Positions 27,104-37,513 of a DNA stretch of 64,000 nt are shown in pieces (the stretch's first letter is position 1; the number at the start of each line of letters is the position of its first letter). The DNA lies in the NCBI RefSeq assembly GCF_000815465.1, contig NZ_JSWE01000096.1:1-64000 (forward strand). The letters run 5' to 3'. Both the position numbers and the translations under genes were made by a program. Below the pieces are notes generated by a model. That model ran no database searches and was not told the origin of the DNA. It saw nothing but the letters and a program-made list of their open reading frames with translations. The stretch is from Candidatus Jidaibacter acanthamoeba. GTDB lineage: Bacteria > Pseudomonadota > Alphaproteobacteria > Rickettsiales > Midichloriaceae.

Positions 27104-27877
27104 ATGAAGCTACTATTAACTATTATTTGTGTACTACCCTTAACTGCATTAGCAGGAGGAGATGATGTATATGTTCAGGCACCTACCGGCAATGCAACGG
27201 AAACTACTCAAATAGCTAATAATGTATTGCTTAAAGAAAACTCTATGTATCAAAGCTCAATACTGGATCACCAGGTAAAGATGCTGATAACCCAGTCGGA
27301 AATGCTCACAAAGCAACTTGAACAGATAAATGATATGAATAAAAATACGAAATCAGTTTCAGATCCCGTATGGAGTAATACAGCTCAGTTGTTACAAACT
27401 TTAGGCAAAATTGTAAAAAGCGGGCAAGCTTTATCTTATAGTAGCCAAAACATTAATGAAGAGTTTACGAGCAAATACCCCGGGTACCGTACTTCTAATA
27501 ACTACAGTAAAGATTATCAGGAATGGTCGAGTATAACCATGGACTCAATTAGGGGATCAATGAATGCAGCAAATCTACAAGCTAATGAATTTGTAACGGA
27601 AGATAAGTTAATAAGCCAATTACAAACTATGTCTAAAACCGCTGAAGGCAGAATGCAGGCAATCCAGGTCGGCAATATGATTGCGACTGAAAATGTACAG
27701 CAGTTAAGAAAGTTAAGGCAGCTACAAATGGCACAAATGCAGGCGCAAAATAATTACCTGGTTAGCCGAAATCAAAAAGAAATGACAAAACAAGCGGCTT
27801 TAGATAATTTTTTAAATGTAGATGACCCTACACTTAACCGTAAATACAAAACTTTTAAAGGAGGAAACATAAAATGA
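27104..27877 (+). CDS. trbJ: TrbJ (VirB5 family), minor pilus component
   Basis: A 257-residue periplasmic protein with a signal peptide (MKLLLTIICVLPLTALAG) and a helical, Gln/Met-rich body, as in TrbJ/VirB5 pilus-tip proteins. Its last residues, NRKYKTFKGG, reappear at the end of the next gene product; the DNA encoding them carries AAAGGAGG, which serves as ribosome binding site for the following gene. It overlaps that gene by 4 bp. Confidence 0.88.
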   Translation: MKLLLTIICVLPLTALAGGDDVYVQAPTGNATETTQIANNVLLKENSMYQSSILDHQVKMLITQSEMLTKQLEQINDMNKNTKSVSDPVWSNTAQLLQTLGKIVKSGQALSYSSQNINEEFTSKYPGYRTSNNYSKDYQEWSSITMDSIRGSMNAANLQANEFVTEDKLISQLQTMSKTAEGRMQAIQVGNMIATENVQQLRKLRQLQMAQMQAQNNYLVSRNQKEMTKQAALDNFLNVDDPTLNRKYKTFKGGNIK

Positions 27878-28137
27878 TTAAAAAAACTATTTTACTGCTG
27901 GTAGTAGTACTAAACCTGCAAGGCTGTAGCAATGATGAGGATTTGGTAAAATACTATGCTCAGCATCATGAGGAAAGACAATCAGTACTTAAACGGTGTA
28001 AGGATGGATATTTCTTTAAAATGTTTAATAAAAACAAATGCAGAAGTGCAGAAGCAGCTGCTCAAAAAAGTTTTTGGGATATAGAAGAACCCGGAAAGAA
28101 TAAAACTTATAAAACTTTCAAAGGCGGAAGCCAATAA
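27874..28137 (+). CDS. EexN/TrbK-like entry-exclusion lipoprotein
   Basis: An 87-residue lipoprotein with a lipobox (LNLQGC, Cys18). The mature part has the EexN layout: VKYYAQHHEERQSVLKRC then NKNKCRSAEAA, with two Cys residues. Members block redundant DNA entry from cells carrying the same element. It sits between trbJ and trbL, the position of trbK in Trb operons. The C-terminal ten residues (TYKTFKGG) match those of TrbJ. Confidence 0.8.
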   Translation: MIKKTILLLVVVLNLQGCSNDEDLVKYYAQHHEERQSVLKRCKDGYFFKMFNKNKCRSAEAAAQKSFWDIEEPGKNKTYKTFKGGSQ

Positions 28138-29642
28138 TGAAAAGAATTTTAAGTTATGCAATTTTTATAATCATGCTTAAATCATCTGATGCACTTGCGA
28201 GTGATATACTCGACAGTATTGCAGAGAATTATAAACAAGGAAGCTTAGAATGGTATACTTCCTTGTTTAATGTCGCTCAACAGCTGTTTACAATACTTGC
28301 TACAATTGAAATTGCGTGGACTGCAATAATTTGGGTTTTGGAAAAAGATGAATTTAGATCTTTAACCGCAGCACTGATTAAAAAAATTATGAGTATAGGA
28401 TTTTTTTATGCCTTACTTATCAATGCTGATGTTTGGATTCCAAGTATAATTGATAGCTTTATTTTAGCGGGAGCATTAGCGGGTAAACAATCAATCACGG
28501 GTTTTAGCCCTTCACAAGTACTGGATACAGGGCTTAAAACCACGTATCTGATGATAAAAGAGATGCATATAAGCGGTATAACGGAAACCATAACCGTAGG
28601 GGTGACGGTTATGATAGCAAGTGTAATTGTTATCTTTGCGTTTGCGGTAATTGCCGCTCAGCTTCTGATTGCCTTAATTGAATCATATATTGTAATAAGC
28701 GGAGGAGTAATTTTTCTTGGCTTTGGAGGCTCCCGCTGGACTACGGATTTTGCGCAAAGATATATATCTTATGCTTTCGCAATAGGAGTCAAATTATTTG
28801 TCATGTACTTATTGATCGGGATCGGACAAGCACAGGTAAACCAGTGGCCGGAAAGCTTAAAGCCGATAAACGTAAACACGGTATTAACCGTAATGGGATC
28901 AAGTCTGGTTTATATGTTTTTAGTATGGCAAATTCCTTCCATGGCGGCTTCAATTCTTTCAGGCTCGCCTAATATCACCGCAGGTAATGCTGCATCTACA
29001 ATTGCTTCATCGGGCGCAATGATGATAGGTGGAGCTTCAGCTATCGGGGCAATGGGGAGTGGAAGTATAAAAAGCATGGGAGGTTTAGCAAGCGCTGCAA
29101 ATTCAGCTTGGGAAACGGCTCGGTTTGATAACTTTTCTAACTCTCCGTTTGGAGGAGATAAAAGTAGCATGAGTCACGGAGTGAAACAATTCGGTAGTGC
29201 ATTCAAGCATTTTGCAAGTGCCGGCATGGAAGATAGTATTGCTCCTGTAAATAATCCGTCTAAAACTAAAGGGGAGCGGATGAGCTCAATATTAAATGAA
29301 CGAACAGGAAAATTTAAAGAAGACATTGCAGCTAATACTCCGTTCACACCGACCCGAAGCGTAAGTGAAAATAATAATATACCTGCTAATCTAAGTAGCA
29401 ATACGGAAACAAGTTCGCTTAACCAACCGAATATCAGTAATAAAGTCACTACCCCGATTAATGATATGCCTAACCGCGCAAATCAATCGTCATCAACAGT
29501 GAAAGATAATATTGCAAACTTACAACCGAGTGCACCTAAAGGTTTAGGAAGTGCTATAAAAAATATAGCAAAATCTCCTATACCGCATGATTCTGCACCA
29601 AATACAAATATTAGCATAAAATTTAATCATACGGAGAGCTGA
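28137..29642 (+). CDS. trbL: TrbL (VirB6 family), polytopic membrane channel protein
   Basis: A 501-residue protein with a signal-like N terminus (to about residue 22) and six to seven TM helices within about 40-300, followed by a long Ser/Asn/Gly-rich cytoplasmic tail. GGVIFLGFGGSRWTTDFAQRY is the conserved TrbL core. The ATG overlaps the previous stop (TAATGA). The low-complexity tail is usual for the family. Confidence 0.92.
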   Translation: MKRILSYAIFIIMLKSSDALASDILDSIAENYKQGSLEWYTSLFNVAQQLFTILATIEIAWTAIIWVLEKDEFRSLTAALIKKIMSIGFFYALLINADVWIPSIIDSFILAGALAGKQSITGFSPSQVLDTGLKTTYLMIKEMHISGITETITVGVTVMIASVIVIFAFAVIAAQLLIALIESYIVISGGVIFLGFGGSRWTTDFAQRYISYAFAIGVKLFVMYLLIGIGQAQVNQWPESLKPINVNTVLTVMGSSLVYMFLVWQIPSMAASILSGSPNITAGNAASTIASSGAMMIGGASAIGAMGSGSIKSMGGLASAANSAWETARFDNFSNSPFGGDKSSMSHGVKQFGSAFKHFASAGMEDSIAPVNNPSKTKGERMSSILNERTGKFKEDIAANTPFTPTRSVSENNNIPANLSSNTETSSLNQPNISNKVTTPINDMPNRANQSSSTVKDNIANLQPSAPKGLGSAIKNIAKSPIPHDSAPNTNISIKFNHTES

Positions 29643-29643
29643 T

Positions 29644-30312
29644 ATGAAGAGTGAAAATACTAATTACGAGTTAAACCCTTATATTAATGCGAGAAGAGAA
29701 TGGACGGAAAGATACGGAGATTATATAACAAGAGCACGAAACTGGAGAGTTGCTGCCGCCATGTCTTTCTTAACGACATTAATACTTGCCGTCGGGCTTA
29801 GTATCACTGCTACCCAAAGTAAGATTATTCCATATATCATAGAAGTCGATAAACTGGGTAAAGTAGCAGCTTTAGCCCCTGCTGAAGAACTAAAGCAAAT
29901 TGATACAAAAATTATAAAATCCATATTAGCAAATTTTATAATAGAAAGCAGATCGATTAGTACCGATCGTATTATACAAAAGAGAGCATTAGAAAAAATA
30001 TATGCTTATCTGCCGAGGGGAAGCAGTGCAGCTACATATATAAAGGACTATATAAGCCACAATAATCCTTTTGTTTTAGCTGAAACTAAAACGGTTACGG
30101 TAGAAGTATCAACCGTATTGCCCTTAAGTGAAAAATCCTGGCAAGCGGAGTGGCAGGAAACGTCTCATGACCTGCAAGGTTCATTAATTAACCGAAAAAA
30201 ATGGAAGGCTATAATTTCTATTGAGTTCAGTTCTCCGACTACTGAAGCGGCAATTATAGCTAATCCGTTAGGGTTATTTATTACCCAAATAAGTTGGGCA
30301 CAACAACTGTAA
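29644..30312 (+). CDS. trbF: TrbF (VirB8 family)
   Basis: A 222-residue bitopic inner membrane protein: cytoplasmic N terminus with NPYINARREWTERYGDY, typical of TrbF, a single TM (about 36-55), and a periplasmic NTF2-like domain with the conserved SWQAEWQET segment near the C terminus. It nucleates the core complex between inner and outer membrane parts. Confidence 0.93.
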   Translation: MKSENTNYELNPYINARREWTERYGDYITRARNWRVAAAMSFLTTLILAVGLSITATQSKIIPYIIEVDKLGKVAALAPAEELKQIDTKIIKSILANFIIESRSISTDRIIQKRALEKIYAYLPRGSSAATYIKDYISHNNPFVLAETKTVTVEVSTVLPLSEKSWQAEWQETSHDLQGSLINRKKWKAIISIEFSSPTTEAAIIANPLGLFITQISWAQQL

Positions 30313-30342
30313 AATTTATATTTATTTAGGAGATTTAAAAAT

Positions 30343-31209
30343 ATGAAAATACTTAGCGCTATTGCTTTATCTTTTTCTGCTCTCATGCTTGTAAATACAT
30401 GCTTAGCAAAAGATATAGAAAACAATATACATAATGATAAAATAAACACTGCAACGAAGTCCTGGCAGAAGACAGGTCATGCTGCTCTAATTAAAAACGG
30501 TAACGGAAGAATTACCTATCCGTTTGATGAGAAGCTGCCTATGCTTACCTGTTCTCCGCTCCACGTATGTGATATAGAATTAGAGGCGGGGGAAAAAATA
30601 CAGAATGTTGCAATCGGGGATCAAGTGCGTTGGATTTTATCACCTGCTACTTCAGGCAAGAGCAGCAATTCTACCCCTCATGTAATCATAAAACCTACCG
30701 ATGAAAATATTGCAACCAATATGATAATTACTACTGATCTTCGTACTTATTACCTTTACTTAATTTCTAAAAAAACCGGCTACGTAACAAGAGTTAATTT
30801 TTACTATCCGCATGATCTTGTCCAAAAATGGAGTGATAATGAAGAAATAGAAAAAGAAACCCGATTAAACAGGATAGCGGAATTTCCGTCTATAACTGCG
30901 GTTAACCTGGATTTTAATTATACTATTAAAGGCAACGGTAAGCATATTACTCCTGAGAAAATATTTAATGACGGCAAGCACGTTTATATAAAAATGAAAG
31001 AGGATATTTCCTCTAAAGAAATGCCCGTACTCATGATTATAGGCCAAAACAATCAAGCTGAATTAGTCAATTATAGAGTAAAAAACGGCTATTATGTAGT
31101 AGATAGGTTATTCGACAAAGCGGAACTAATCTTAGGAGTCGGTAGAAATCAGGAAAAAATCATTATCAGCCGTAAATCCACAAAGAATTGTTTTTTTAAC
31201 TGTAAGTAG
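30343..31209 (+). CDS. trbG: TrbG (VirB9 family)
   Basis: A 288-residue periplasmic/outer-membrane core protein with a signal peptide (cleavage near CLAKD, about residue 23). The segment ITYPFDEKLPMLTCSPLHVC is the family signature (start of the VirB9 N-terminal beta domain), and HVYIKMKE lies in the C-terminal domain. It would join TrbI in the outer membrane core complex. Confidence 0.93.
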   Translation: MKILSAIALSFSALMLVNTCLAKDIENNIHNDKINTATKSWQKTGHAALIKNGNGRITYPFDEKLPMLTCSPLHVCDIELEAGEKIQNVAIGDQVRWILSPATSGKSSNSTPHVIIKPTDENIATNMIITTDLRTYYLYLISKKTGYVTRVNFYYPHDLVQKWSDNEEIEKETRLNRIAEFPSITAVNLDFNYTIKGNGKHITPEKIFNDGKHVYIKMKEDISSKEMPVLMIIGQNNQAELVNYRVKNGYYVVDRLFDKAELILGVGRNQEKIIISRKSTKNCFFNCK

Positions 31210-31223
31210 AGAGGCGAAATAAT

Positions 31224-32432
31224 ATGATAACTTCTCCCGATAAATTGGAAATAGTCGGCAAACCGCAAAAGGCTGTTAGGATTAGTAGGAAAATACAAGT
31301 CTTAATTGTTATTTTAATAGGAATAATAGTACTCTTACTTTTTTACGGATTAACTTTAGGGCAAAGGAAAAATTTGCCGCAGAATAAAGTATCGGCCTCA
31401 AATATAAAACTTGAGCCGGCAAGTGAGATAGCAAATTCCATCAATCAAAATATACCTGATTTTCCTAATCCTAAAGCAATAGAAAATAATGAATCAAGCA
31501 GTACTGAACCCGAAGTTTTAAGTAGGGCACCACAATCTCCAACCCAAGCAATATTAACTCCCGAACAGGAGTTGACAAAAAGAATAGGAGAGCAAAGGAT
31601 CCAGGATAATCTAAAAGCAAGAAATGCACCGCTTAACCATAACTTATTTGATAAAAAGTACGGTTATACCTCCTCGGATAGTTCCTCAAATAAAGTTGCA
31701 GAAAGCAGCAAAGTCTTTACACCTGATAACTATAGCCGGCTTGCCGAGTACCAAATGGCAAAGGATGACCATAACAAGCAAATCAGAAAAGAAAACTTTT
31801 TGCACTCGGCAGCAGCACAAAATGAAGATAACTATTTAAAATCACTTCGTAAGCAGCCGATATCACCGTATCAAGTTACAGCAGGACAATTAATTCCTGC
31901 CGTAATGGACGGAGGGATTAACTCGGATTTACCCGGCCAGATTAGAGCGCTAGTGAGGGAAAATGTATATGACGGCAAATCAGGAGAACATTTATTAATT
32001 CCTCAAGGAACCAAGATAATCGGAACATATGACAGCCAAATCGCTTACGGCCAGGAAAGAGTGTTGGTGGTATGGCATAGGCTAATATTCCCGGACAGCT
32101 CTACCATTGATCTAAAGGGAATGGCGGGAACCGATGTTTCAGGGTATTCGGGGTTGAAAGATGAAGTAGATCATCATTATTTCCGTATATTCGGCAATGC
32201 TATGCTGATGAGTCTAATGTCTACAGGCGCTAATATCTCAGCACAAAATAGCATGAGTGGAAACCAGCCGGCGACTCAAATGGCAGTTGCAGGTATAGGT
32301 TCCCAACTAAATCAGACGGGTAGCCGACTAATCAATAAAAACTTGAATATACAACCGACTTTAAAGATAAGGCCGGGATATAAATTTAACATCACTGCCA
32401 CGAAAGATATAGTCTTTACCGAAGCATATTAA
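31224..32432 (+). CDS. trbI: TrbI (VirB10 family)
   Basis: A 402-residue protein with one TM (about 28-48), a Pro/Asn/Ser-rich periplasmic linker, and a C-terminal beta-barrel domain beginning near TAGQLIPAVMDGGINSDLPG and including GTKIIGTYDSQI, all typical of TrbI/VirB10. It spans both membranes and transmits energy to the channel. GAGG lies shortly before the ATG. Confidence 0.94.
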   Translation: MITSPDKLEIVGKPQKAVRISRKIQVLIVILIGIIVLLLFYGLTLGQRKNLPQNKVSASNIKLEPASEIANSINQNIPDFPNPKAIENNESSSTEPEVLSRAPQSPTQAILTPEQELTKRIGEQRIQDNLKARNAPLNHNLFDKKYGYTSSDSSSNKVAESSKVFTPDNYSRLAEYQMAKDDHNKQIRKENFLHSAAAQNEDNYLKSLRKQPISPYQVTAGQLIPAVMDGGINSDLPGQIRALVRENVYDGKSGEHLLIPQGTKIIGTYDSQIAYGQERVLVVWHRLIFPDSSTIDLKGMAGTDVSGYSGLKDEVDHHYFRIFGNAMLMSLMSTGANISAQNSMSGNQPATQMAVAGIGSQLNQTGSRLINKNLNIQPTLKIRPGYKFNITATKDIVFTEAY

Positions 32433-32461
32433 ATTTTCTTACCAGTAATAAAGGGTATTAT

Positions 32462-35023
32462 ATGAGCAAAAATGAAGAACAAAATATTGAGCTAAATGCA
32501 AAAATTCAAAAAAGAGATAAAGATGCCGACTTTGCTTATCTAGGTGTAAAGAAACTTGGTGACGTTATTGACACGGTATCTAATAACGGCTTTACGGAAT
32601 CGACTAACAAGGGTTGGTTTGCTAAAAGCAATGCAAGAGGAAACTCGGCAATTGTAGATTTTACTCCGAAACTGCAAAACAGTACGGTTATCGTTAGATA
32701 TTCGGAGAATAAAACTAACGGCCTATGGCGTGCACACGGAAATTATCTGGCAAGAGAAAATAGTCAAAAAGATAATGAAAAGGGGCTTGGCTTTAATAAT
32801 GAAAGTAATACGGTAAATATAGCAAACTGCCTTGATTCCTGGCAAAAAGCTAATGACCCCAGGATATGGAAGATAATAATTAGCCCTGAACTGGGTGACA
32901 AGCTGGATTTAAAAGAACATACCAAGTTATTTATAAGTAAACTGGAGCAGGACTTGGACACTTCTCTTTCTTGGGTAGCAATTGATCACTATAATACCGA
33001 TAATCCTCATGTTCATCTGTTAATAAGAGGAATAGACATAGAAGGAAAAAAACTGGATATTAACCCTGCTTATCTTAAGCAGGGAATGAGATTACGCTCA
33101 AAAGAGGTTGCCACCCAGCAGTTGGGATATAGGACTGAAGCTCATGCAAGCCTGGTTAGAGAAAGGCAAATCGCTTCCGAACGCTTTACCTCGTTAGATA
33201 GCGCTATACTTAAGCGCTCAACTGAAACGGACGGTTATAAGGTGTTCAGCTTAGAAACAAGAATACCTAACTCGGATTCTGCCAAAGAATATAGGTTACA
33301 TTTAATAAGGAGACTAAAAAAGCTTGAAGAACTGGGAGCGGTTATGAAACTGTCAGGGAATGCTTGGAGGCTGGAACCTGATTTTAAAGAGATACTCGGA
33401 GATAGAGGAAAATTATCAGCCGGGCTTAAAATATTAGATCGAAAGAGAGACAAAATGAGCACTCCTAATCAGGATTTAGCTTATACCATACTTAAGAACG
33501 AGGGAGACGGTATAATAGGCAGAGTTTTAGGTGCAGGATTAGATCCTGATACTGATAAACCTTATTTACTTCTAGAAGCTATAGACGGTAAAGCACATTA
33601 TATAACTCAAGCGGATAGAGTCCATGCCGGCAGATTACAATCCGATTTAGTAGAAGGCTGTTTTGTCAAACTTGAAGTTAAAACATTTGAGTCTTCCAAA
33701 AAAGACTTAGTAAAATATATAAACGTAAAAGATTACGGGCATACTAAGGTAATACCTAATAAGCTAATTGATGACTATTTGGTTGATACTCTGAAGTCAG
33801 GCAATAATTTAATTAAAGAACCGAAAGAAGAAGGAGGATTTGCAGCAGAGTTCTATGCACAACTCAATGAACGAACAGAGTTTTTGAAAACACAGGAAGT
33901 TATTTTAAACTCGGGAGAAAACTTACATCCTAACTGGAAAGAAAACCTTGATAAGGCCAATGTATCAGAGGTCACTAAAGACAAAGTAGTTAAAGAGTGG
34001 AATCACGAACGGAAAGAACAGACTATAGTAGGTAGAATAATATACTGCTCACAAGCCTCAGCTTTAATTGAAGATTATAAAGATAATATTTATAAAGTTA
34101 ACCTTACGGAATTAAATACTAAACGCTTAGAGGTCGGAAGTGAGATATGTATTCAGTCCAATATCTCAATCGGACAGGATATCAGCCGTACCGATTTAAA
34201 CTTAATCGATATAATAAACAAGCAAGGTTATTACTCGCAACAGCATTATAATGAAGAGTTAAAACTTCAAAAACAAAACGCAGAACGAGAGCAACAGAAA
34301 TTCTTTCTGCAATCCGAAAAAGATATCGAACGATTTACATTAGCTCATTCCAGACGTGCAGACACTTGGGTAAGACTGGGATTACTTGAAAAGAATGAAT
34401 TAAAGCAATACTGCTTAGCTGATAAGGATATCATATTAACTGAAGATATAATGAAAGAAAAGCTTAACGCTTTAAGTGAGCAAAAGACTAAAGAAGTACA
34501 ATATCATAAGTTCGATCAGGAGTTTATTACAAAAGAAAGTAATTCTCAAAATTTTACAAAGCTCGATAAGATACTTATATCTCTTAAAGATAATGCAGAT
34601 ATTCAAGAAGCAGTAAAAGATTTTGCTTCTGCTAAAGTTTTAGTTGAAAGAAATGAGCTATGGAATCTGCGTGATATAAACTTACTTTCAAAAGAAGGTG
34701 AGCAGAATGCCAGAAGCTGGCTTGAAAAACACGGCACTATTGAACTTATAAAGGCTTTATCTGATAAACCTATCGAGATCTTAAGCACTACTTCTCCTGA
34801 TGAAACAAAATCTTACGTAGGAGAGATTTTAAGTATAGCGACTGAAGACAAGCAGCAAAATAAGTACTTAGTAATCGATGTAGGAAGAGAGATCAAAGCT
34901 TTGCCTATTACTCAAAACCCGCAAATGTTAAAAGTAGGGCAACAGGTAAATTTGAGGGTAATAAATAACCGTTGGCAGGCTGTAAAGCATGAACTTAATA
35001 AAAGCTTGGACTTAAGCCGCTAA
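32462..35023 (+). CDS. Relaxase (VirD2-like, DUF3363 type)
   Basis: An 853-residue relaxase that would nick oriT and pilot the transferred strand. Early residues RYSENKTNGLWRAHGNYLAR (79-98) mark the DUF3363 family, and DHYNTDNPHVHLLIRG (175-190) carries the metal-binding histidines (H176, H183, H185). Unlike most conjugative elements, it lies within the trb operon just after trbI and before traG. The C-terminal half is helical and lysine-rich and presumably holds the secretion signal for TraG. The stop overlaps the traG start (TAATG). Confidence 0.88.
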   Translation: MSKNEEQNIELNAKIQKRDKDADFAYLGVKKLGDVIDTVSNNGFTESTNKGWFAKSNARGNSAIVDFTPKLQNSTVIVRYSENKTNGLWRAHGNYLARENSQKDNEKGLGFNNESNTVNIANCLDSWQKANDPRIWKIIISPELGDKLDLKEHTKLFISKLEQDLDTSLSWVAIDHYNTDNPHVHLLIRGIDIEGKKLDINPAYLKQGMRLRSKEVATQQLGYRTEAHASLVRERQIASERFTSLDSAILKRSTETDGYKVFSLETRIPNSDSAKEYRLHLIRRLKKLEELGAVMKLSGNAWRLEPDFKEILGDRGKLSAGLKILDRKRDKMSTPNQDLAYTILKNEGDGIIGRVLGAGLDPDTDKPYLLLEAIDGKAHYITQADRVHAGRLQSDLVEGCFVKLEVKTFESSKKDLVKYINVKDYGHTKVIPNKLIDDYLVDTLKSGNNLIKEPKEEGGFAAEFYAQLNERTEFLKTQEVILNSGENLHPNWKENLDKANVSEVTKDKVVKEWNHERKEQTIVGRIIYCSQASALIEDYKDNIYKVNLTELNTKRLEVGSEICIQSNISIGQDISRTDLNLIDIINKQGYYSQQHYNEELKLQKQNAEREQQKFFLQSEKDIERFTLAHSRRADTWVRLGLLEKNELKQYCLADKDIILTEDIMKEKLNALSEQKTKEVQYHKFDQEFITKESNSQNFTKLDKILISLKDNADIQEAVKDFASAKVLVERNELWNLRDINLLSKEGEQNARSWLEKHGTIELIKALSDKPIEILSTTSPDETKSYVGEILSIATEDKQQNKYLVIDVGREIKALPITQNPQMLKVGQQVNLRVINNRWQAVKHELNKSLDLSR

Positions 35024-36957
35024 TGGATAAGTCACTATACCATCTGCCTGATAAAATGCCTTTCTTAAATATATCATGGGTTGCAATATTTGCCGGGGTT
35101 ATAGCATTGCTTATTACCTCACAGGCTGCAACCCAATACTTAGCTTATATATTTAAATACAGTGAAGCTTTGGGGGGCAGAATATGGGGTAATATTTATC
35201 ATCCGCTCGCATGGCTCACATGGAGCTGGAAGTTTAAGAGCTATAAAACCGTTCATTATCACTTCGTTATTGCTTATTTTATAATCATCCTAGGGAGTAT
35301 GATTTCTTTAAGCCTTGCTCTATCAATATTATATTTTAAAAGTAAAAGTATAACAAGTAACTATGACTTCCATGGTTCGGCAAGGTGGGCAAGTAGAGAA
35401 GAGGTTAATCAAACGGAGTTGCTGGGGAGTAATGATAATTACCGTGAAGGAGTATATGTCGGAGCCTGGGAAGACGGAGAGGAACATTTATACCTACGCC
35501 ATAACGGTGCAGAGCATGTTTTAGCTTTTGCTCCTACTCGTAGCGGCAAAGGAGTAGGACTAGTCATTCCGACTCTGCTTTCCTGGCCTGGTAGTGTTGT
35601 CGTGCATGATATTAAAGGAGAAAATTGGGCTTTAACCGCAGGATGGAGAAAGGAAAAGCTCGGGTCTATCTGTTTAAAATTCGATCCTACCGATTATAGC
35701 GGTAAAAGCATTAAATTTAATCCGCTTGAAGAGATTAGGTTAGGTAGCGCGCATGAAGTAAAAGATGTGCAAAACATTGCAGCCATGATAGTCGACCCTG
35801 ACGGTAAAGGCTTAAATGACCACTGGGCTAAAACAGGATTTTCTTTATTGGTCGGGACAATCCTGCATGTATTATATGCTGAAAAAGATAAAACACTAAG
35901 GGGAGTAGCTGCTTACCTATCCGACCCTAACTTTAAAACGGTTGAGCAGATTTTTCTAAATATGATTAATACTTGTCATGACCATGATAATAAGCTTCAT
36001 TGGCGGGATATGAGCGGTAAGCTTACTCGAAACCATCCCGTAGTTGCCGCTTGTGCTAAGGATATGCTTAATAAATCGGATAATGAACGCTCAGGGGTGC
36101 TTTCTACCGCGATGAGCTTCTTGAATATTTATCGCGATCCTATTGTGGCTCAAAACACTGAAAAATCCGAGTTTAAAATAAAAGACTTAATGGATCATGA
36201 AAAGTCGGTCAGTTTATATATAATCTCTCCACCTTCTGATAAGGATCGGCTCAAACCTTTATTCAGGCTATTAATTAATCAGATAATACGAATTCTTACC
36301 GAATCGATGGATTTTACCTCAGGGAAAGGAGAATCCTGCTTTAAACATAGGTTGTTATTAATGCTTGATGAGTTCCCGAGTCTCGGTAAACTTGAGATAT
36401 TTGCCGAATCCTTAAGCTTTATAGCAGGATACGGTTTAAAAGCATATTTAATTGCTCAGGATTTAAGCCAGCTTTATGCGGCTTACGGCAAAGATGAAGC
36501 TATAATTTCTAACTGCCAAGTAAGAGTAGCCTTTACTCCTAATAAAATTGAAACTGCAAATCTGCTTTCTTCGATGATCGGCTCAACTACCGTAACCGTA
36601 TACAATCGTTCTTTCTCGGGAGGCAGGCTATCTCTCCTGCTAACCAATGTAGTTAATTCCGAAACCGAGCAGAAACGGCCGTTGCTTACACCTGATGAGA
36701 TAATGAGATTACCGCCCTCAGATGCTTTAATATTTGTTGCAGGACATAGGCCGATTTACGGAAAGAAAATCAAATATTATAAAGATCCTACCTTCCTTAA
36801 ACGATCGAACATAAGCCCGCCTGAGCGCTCTGATATTATCAGAAGCTCAAAAGAGGATGAAGACCTTAATATCTCAAAGCTTGAAGAGCAAGAGATAGTT
36901 AATACGAACGAAAAGACTACTCCTCAAGAAGATAACCCTCTAAATAATCTTTTTTAG
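35023..36957 (+). CDS. traG: TraG, coupling protein (VirD4 family)
   Basis: A 644-residue inner membrane ATPase linking relaxosome and channel. Two TM helices at about 15-40 and 80-103; GSARWAS precedes the ATPase domain, as in TraG of Ti and RP4 type; Walker A PTRSGKGV (171-178), Walker B LLLMLDEFPSLG, and the AQDLSQL segment. The acidic C-terminal tail is common in this family. It overlaps the relaxase stop codon. Confidence 0.95.
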   Translation: MDKSLYHLPDKMPFLNISWVAIFAGVIALLITSQAATQYLAYIFKYSEALGGRIWGNIYHPLAWLTWSWKFKSYKTVHYHFVIAYFIIILGSMISLSLALSILYFKSKSITSNYDFHGSARWASREEVNQTELLGSNDNYREGVYVGAWEDGEEHLYLRHNGAEHVLAFAPTRSGKGVGLVIPTLLSWPGSVVVHDIKGENWALTAGWRKEKLGSICLKFDPTDYSGKSIKFNPLEEIRLGSAHEVKDVQNIAAMIVDPDGKGLNDHWAKTGFSLLVGTILHVLYAEKDKTLRGVAAYLSDPNFKTVEQIFLNMINTCHDHDNKLHWRDMSGKLTRNHPVVAACAKDMLNKSDNERSGVLSTAMSFLNIYRDPIVAQNTEKSEFKIKDLMDHEKSVSLYIISPPSDKDRLKPLFRLLINQIIRILTESMDFTSGKGESCFKHRLLLMLDEFPSLGKLEIFAESLSFIAGYGLKAYLIAQDLSQLYAAYGKDEAIISNCQVRVAFTPNKIETANLLSSMIGSTTVTVYNRSFSGGRLSLLLTNVVNSETEQKRPLLTPDEIMRLPPSDALIFVAGHRPIYGKKIKYYKDPTFLKRSNISPPERSDIIRSSKEDEDLNISKLEEQEIVNTNEKTTPQEDNPLNNLF

Positions 36958-36964
36958 CTTTTAT

Positions 36965-37513
36965 ATGACTAAAAACTTGAAATACTTAGCTTACCCCATA
37001 TCTGTAGCAATGGTTATTATATTGCCCGTATTCATTTTAGGGTTGCTCGGATACAGGTTTAACTTTTCTCCGTCTATGCCGATAGGGATTTGGAAGACTG
37101 ATTCAACCTCACAAAGTATTCTTAAAGGCAAAGTAGTACTGACTTGCTTACCTCATCAGGCTGATATTTATAATCTGGTTTTGAAACATAACCTATTACC
37201 TAAAGGATTATGTGATGACGGCACTGCTCCCTTATTAAAACCTGTAGCTGCAATTGGCAGCGATATAGTGGTCATAGATAACCAATTTATTTCAGTTAAT
37301 GACCAAGTAATTATAAATAGCACTGCCTTAGAACCAAATAAGTTTAAAGTTAATCTACCGTTACTAAGTGAAGGAAAATACATAGTAAATGAAGATGAGG
37401 TTTGGTTAATATCAAAGCACCATACTCATAGTTTAGATAGCCGTTACTTCGGAGCTATCGGTAAAGAAAATATAATTGCCGTTATGCAACCTGTTTGGGT
37501 GTGGGGGAAGTAA
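36965..37513 (+). CDS. traF: TraF, S26-family pilin peptidase
   Basis: A 182-residue protein with one N-terminal TM and the S26 pattern of TraF: catalytic Ser37 in SPSMPIGIW and Lys92 in LLKPVAAIGSD, then the conserved SLDSRYFGAI. TraF of RP4 matures and cyclises the TrbC pilin. The stop overlaps the next ATG (TAATG). Confidence 0.9.
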   Translation: MTKNLKYLAYPISVAMVIILPVFILGLLGYRFNFSPSMPIGIWKTDSTSQSILKGKVVLTCLPHQADIYNLVLKHNLLPKGLCDDGTAPLLKPVAAIGSDIVVIDNQFISVNDQVIINSTALEPNKFKVNLPLLSEGKYIVNEDEVWLISKHHTHSLDSRYFGAIGKENIIAVMQPVWVWGK

